In this document: positions 16,827-18,489 of the stretch, piece by piece
Layout: every line of letters begins with the position of its first letter
Position numbering within the stretch: the stretch's first letter is position 1
From: Candidatus Cloacimonadota bacterium
Lineage (GTDB): Bacteria; Cloacimonadota; Cloacimonadia; Cloacimonadales; TCS61
NCBI GenBank assembly: GCA_021108055.1
Contig: JAIORR010000356.1
Span: forward strand, 1 to 18,489
DNA: 18,489 nucleotides
Reading direction: 5' to 3'
The notes under the pieces: model-generated
Databases searched by the model: none
What the model saw: the letters and a program-made list of their open reading frames with translations, nothing else
What the model was told of the DNA's origin: nothing
Translations under genes and position numbers: made by a program

Positions 16827-17051
16827 CATGAATTTTCATTTCCTAATTTGTTTCCTGATATAAAGTTGAATTTGTTACGAGTTCTGCATCATCTCTTTTT
16901 TTATTCACATTTAATCCGGCAACTGTCGTATTGAATCTGAACAGCAACGAGTGATGTCCATATTAAATATTGAGTTTTTCAACAAATCAAAAATTATCAG
17001 ACACCTCAAGTATCGCCTTTTTTTCATCTGTAACGCTCAAAATTAAATTGA

Positions 17052-17080
17052 ATAGTAAGTTTGTTTACAGTAAATGTCAA
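17052..17080 (-). promoter_or_regulatory. Consensus -35/-10 promoter upstream of the pil region
   Basis: A perfect TTGACA (17075-17080) is spaced exactly 17 bp from TACTAT (17052-17057, four of six matches to TATAAT). It points toward the pilin gene nearly 400 bp away. It is the best housekeeping-type promoter in the window and would transcribe the control region as a long leader or as a separate RNA. Confidence 0.5.
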
Positions 17081-17088
17081 TTTATTTA

Positions 17089-17100
17089 CAGATCGATCTG
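17089..17100. repeat. 12-bp palindrome CAGATCGATCTG
   Basis: This perfect palindrome lies between the stop codon of the three-TM protein gene (17116) and the TTGACA at 17075-17080, just upstream of that promoter. It is too short for an intrinsic terminator and has no U-run. It could be an activator site or chance. Confidence 0.3.
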
Positions 17101-17115
17101 ATAATAGACTCAAGT

Positions 17116-17550
17116 TTATAAAACGGCATTAATTATTTTTGTAAAATATAATGGTATAAATACAACAGCAGCAAAAAACAGGAAAGAAAAAATAAGAATA
17201 ATAATCGCTCTAACTCTTGCAGATTTTCCTGTAATAAGGGAAATATCTTTTGTTGTTTTGATTCCGGCTGGTGGAAACATACCTGTTCTAAAAACTAAAA
17301 TTGATAACCTCAGAAAATATATTCCTGCCAAAGAGAAAAGTATTATCAGTAGAATCGATATTATCTTTATTGCATGAACTATCTTGATAGCTGCCTGTTC
17401 AGGGAATTCCCGGGCAAGGGTTTCGATCTCACTTAAATAATTTCTGAGGAAAGATGATATAATGATAGAGATAATTACAACGATGAAAATGAATATTATA
17501 GATTGATTTCGCATTTTTTTATTTGCTTTCATGATTTTGTTATCTTTCAT
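17116..17550 (-). CDS. Small three-TM membrane protein of unknown function
   Basis: The 144 residues have three predicted membrane helices (about 18-35, 64-87 and 115-137). The segment between helices 1 and 2 is amphipathic (LSEIETLAREFPEQAAIKIV), and a polar loop (RTGMFPPAGIKTTKDISLITGKSAR) joins helices 2 and 3. I do not recognise the family. It starts 27 bp after the PilZ gene and is probably co-transcribed with it, so a link to c-di-GMP or pilus function is possible but unproven. The ATG at 17550 is chosen for a GGAAAT sequence about 8 bp upstream; Met7 and Met13 have no better site. Confidence 0.75.
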   Translation of the reverse strand: MKDNKIMKANKKMRNQSIIFIFIVVIISIIISSFLRNYLSEIETLAREFPEQAAIKIVHAIKIISILLIILFSLAGIYFLRLSILVFRTGMFPPAGIKTTKDISLITGKSARVRAIIILIFSFLFFAAVVFIPLYFTKIINAVL

Positions 17551-17576
17551 TTTCTAATTTCCAAATACAGATCAGA

Positions 17577-17984
17577 TTATTCAGGAAATTTCCCTGCAAA
17601 TTTTTTTATCCACTCAAATGCTGCTTCCCGACCATTGAGTTTCCTGCCTTCTTTTTCCAAAACTTCTTTTCTGTAATGTTCTATATAACAAATCTGTTCT
17701 ACCATTCTTATCCTGTATTCCGTAGAAATGTCCAGGAATTTAACTCCGATATCATAATAATCTTTGCATTTATGACACCAGACAACCATCGCTTTCACTT
17801 CGAGAGGTGGCAGGTGAATAGGAATTTTCAGGTCTATTTCAGTTCCTTCTTCGATTATCTTTAATGAACGAAAAGAAAGCCCGCCTTCACTGATATTATG
17901 GAGAAATTCTTCTTTATCCGGAACATTTTTTTTTATCCTGTATTCTATCTTAATGTCCGATGGATGACGAATAAACTCCCGCAT
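17577..17984 (-). CDS. PilZ-domain c-di-GMP receptor
   Basis: This 135-residue cytoplasmic protein is nearly all PilZ domain. Both c-di-GMP motifs are intact: RxxxR as R2-E-F-I-R6 at the very N-terminus, and [D/N]xSxxG as N30-I-S-E-G-G35. The barrel continues through TEIDLKIPIHLPPLEVKAMV, VWCHKC and YYDIGVKFLDIS. A helical C-terminal tail of about 40 residues ends GREAAFEWIKKFAGKFPE, a type of extension seen in stand-alone PilZ proteins. Such proteins change partner binding when c-di-GMP rises. The nearby T4P cluster makes pilus control the obvious hypothesis, though the partner is unknown. GGAG lies 8 bp before the ATG. A TTGACA at 18088-18093 may be its -35 box, but no good -10 follows. Confidence 0.9.
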   Translation of the reverse strand: MREFIRHPSDIKIEYRIKKNVPDKEEFLHNISEGGLSFRSLKIIEEGTEIDLKIPIHLPPLEVKAMVVWCHKCKDYYDIGVKFLDISTEYRIRMVEQICYIEHYRKEVLEKEGRKLNGREAAFEWIKKFAGKFPE

Positions 17985-18094
17985 AACATTAACTCCATTA
18001 ACTGAGGTTCAAATTATTTTCATATTTTTTTCTCATCGAAAATTAAATATAAAGAATATATGTTATTTACTTGAAATACATTTTTCATGTCAAT

Positions 18095-18113
18095 AAAAAA
18101 GCCATTTTATGCT
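18095..18113 (-). terminator. Possible weak intrinsic terminator after the sorting-domain gene
   Basis: On the minus strand AGCAT-AAA-ATGGCT forms a five-pair stem with one bulged G, directly followed by TTTTTT. It lies about 80 bp after the stop codon of the sorting-domain gene and before the PilZ gene. The stem is short and AT-rich, so efficiency would be low. Confidence 0.3.
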
Positions 18114-18193
18114 AATTTGGTATCTCCGGATCATTAATTCCATATGAGTTGAATTATTTAGTTTGGAAATAAATTTTCAAATAATCCAGAATA

Positions 18194-18489
18194 TTATCTT
18201 AAAAGAAGCATTTTCTTTGTTTCACTATATCTATCTGTAACCAATCTGTAGAAATATATTCCGGAACTCACAGGTTGGTTATTTTCATCTGTTCCGTCCC
18301 AGACAACACTTCTCGTCTCCAAGCCACTGCTTGAAGATGTAGAAAGTGTTTTCACTTTCTGACCCTTTATATTATAAATCTCTATCTCTGCGTTCTCGGC
18401 GTCCTCTGCGGTTAATGAAAAAGAGATCGTAGTTTCCGGGCTGCGTCCGGCACCTGCCGGATTAAACGGATTAGGATAATTTCCGATCA
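18194..18489 (-). CDS. Secreted protein C-terminal sorting domain (partial)
   Basis: Only the last 98 codons, including the stop, are in the window; the 5' part lies to the right. They encode a T9SS type A-like/FlgD-Ig-like C-terminal sorting domain: NYPNPFNP start, then TTISFSL, EIEIYNIKGQKVKTLS, SVVWDGTDENNQPVSSGIYF, and the end RYSETKKMLLLR before TAA. Domains of this kind direct secretion and cell-surface attachment in the FCB group, where the tail is removed on export. The protein it belongs to cannot be named from this fragment. Two GC-rich additions interrupt the usual pattern: AGAGRS between NPFNP and the TTI strand, and a triple AE repeat (TAEDAENAE). Confidence 0.85.
   Translation of the reverse strand, partial: IGNYPNPFNPAGAGRSPETTISFSLTAEDAENAEIEIYNIKGQKVKTLSTSSSSGLETRSVVWDGTDENNQPVSSGIYFYRLVTDRYSETKKMLLLR
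18386..18412 (-). repeat. Three 9-bp GC-rich tandem units inside the sorting domain
   Basis: In plus-strand order the units are CTCTGCGTT, CTCGGCGTC and CTCTGCGGT. Read as codons on the minus strand they give the AED-AEN-AE part of the protein. The stretch is clearly richer in GC than its surroundings and resembles short GCAGAG/GACGC dispersed repeats I recall from many bacterial genomes. Confidence 0.6.
18440..18457 (-). repeat. 18-bp GC-rich in-frame insertion with inverted repeat
   Basis: These bases encode AGAGRS between the P of NPFNP and the P of the PETTI strand, where the family normally runs straight on. CCG flanks both ends. CCGGCA-CC-TGCCGG at 18447-18460 is a 6-bp inverted repeat overlapping it. 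Confidence 0.45.

Larger units (their letters stand above)
16663..17115 (-). other. 453-bp control region upstream of the pilin
   Basis: No gene of normal size lies here. It holds, from right to left, a 12-bp palindrome, a TTGACA-N17-TACTAT promoter, a 38-codon frame (16911-17027, beginning MKKRRYLRCLIIF) with only a weak GAG upstream, an inverted repeat at 16811-16826, three TTGCAA boxes, a 20-bp palindrome, a second TTGACA (16721-16726, without a convincing -10) and a sigma-54-type promoter. The small frame is probably chance, but it does begin about 20 bases after the expected start of the upstream promoter. The region is either a long leader of the pil mRNA, a small RNA gene, or both. Confidence 0.6.

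Noticed and set aside
16911..17027. 38-codon frame MKKRRYLRCLIIF... as a real gene
   Set aside because: It has only a weak ribosome binding site and no recognisable motif; kept as a possibility in the control-region entry, not called as a gene.
1..18489. CRISPR arrays, tRNA or rRNA genes, insertion sequences, phage genes
   Set aside because: No regularly spaced repeats, clover-leaf sequence, transposase, integrase or phage structural motif was seen on either strand.

Overview
The window is AT-rich, and every gene I accept is read on the minus strand. It is dominated by one complete type IV pilus (T4P) machine of about 14 kb. The organism is probably an uncultured member of the FCB supergroup, most likely Cloacimonadota (WWE1). 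The evidence is the C-terminal sorting domain at the right edge (NYPNPFNP start, YNIKGQKVKTL core, SSGIYFYRL end) and a matching fragment at the left edge (GSGEVLIPIVTKLYQNHPN). This lineage call is inference from protein style, not from a marker gene.

Layout in the direction of transcription, right to left. (1) 18194-18489: C-terminus of a secreted sorting-domain protein, followed by a weak terminator. (2) 17984-17116: a PilZ (c-di-GMP receptor) gene and a small three-TM protein of unknown function. (3) 17115-16663: a 453-bp control region with a consensus -35/-10 promoter, a sigma-54-type promoter just before the pilin, and a 20-bp perfect palindrome. (4) 16662-2281: the pil cluster, in the order major pilin, pilT, two minor pseudopilins, a very large PilX-like protein, pilM, pilN, pilO, pilP, pilQ, an Ig-repeat lipoprotein, pilB, pilC, pilD. 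Genes overlap by 1-4 bp or lie at most 60 bp apart, so this looks like one transcription unit. (5) 2074-770: a REC-PAS-HD-GYP response regulator. (6) 612-1: the start of an adenylate/guanylate cyclase that breaks into an unrelated sorting-domain sequence.

How the genes fit together: pilin and pseudopilins are processed by PilD, assembled by the PilM/N/O/P platform with PilC, extended by PilB, retracted by PilT and exported through the secretin PilQ. Cyclic-di-GMP is the likely control signal. An HD-GYP enzyme could degrade it, a PilZ protein with intact binding motifs could sense it, and PilB carries an N-terminal MshEN-type domain, a known c-di-GMP-binding fold. The least familiar parts are the Ig-repeat lipoprotein, the 678-residue pseudopilin-like protein and the pilin control region.

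Several starts were moved inward from the longest reading frame to agree with ribosome binding sites (pilin, PilX-like, pilM, lipoprotein). pilT appears to start at TTG.
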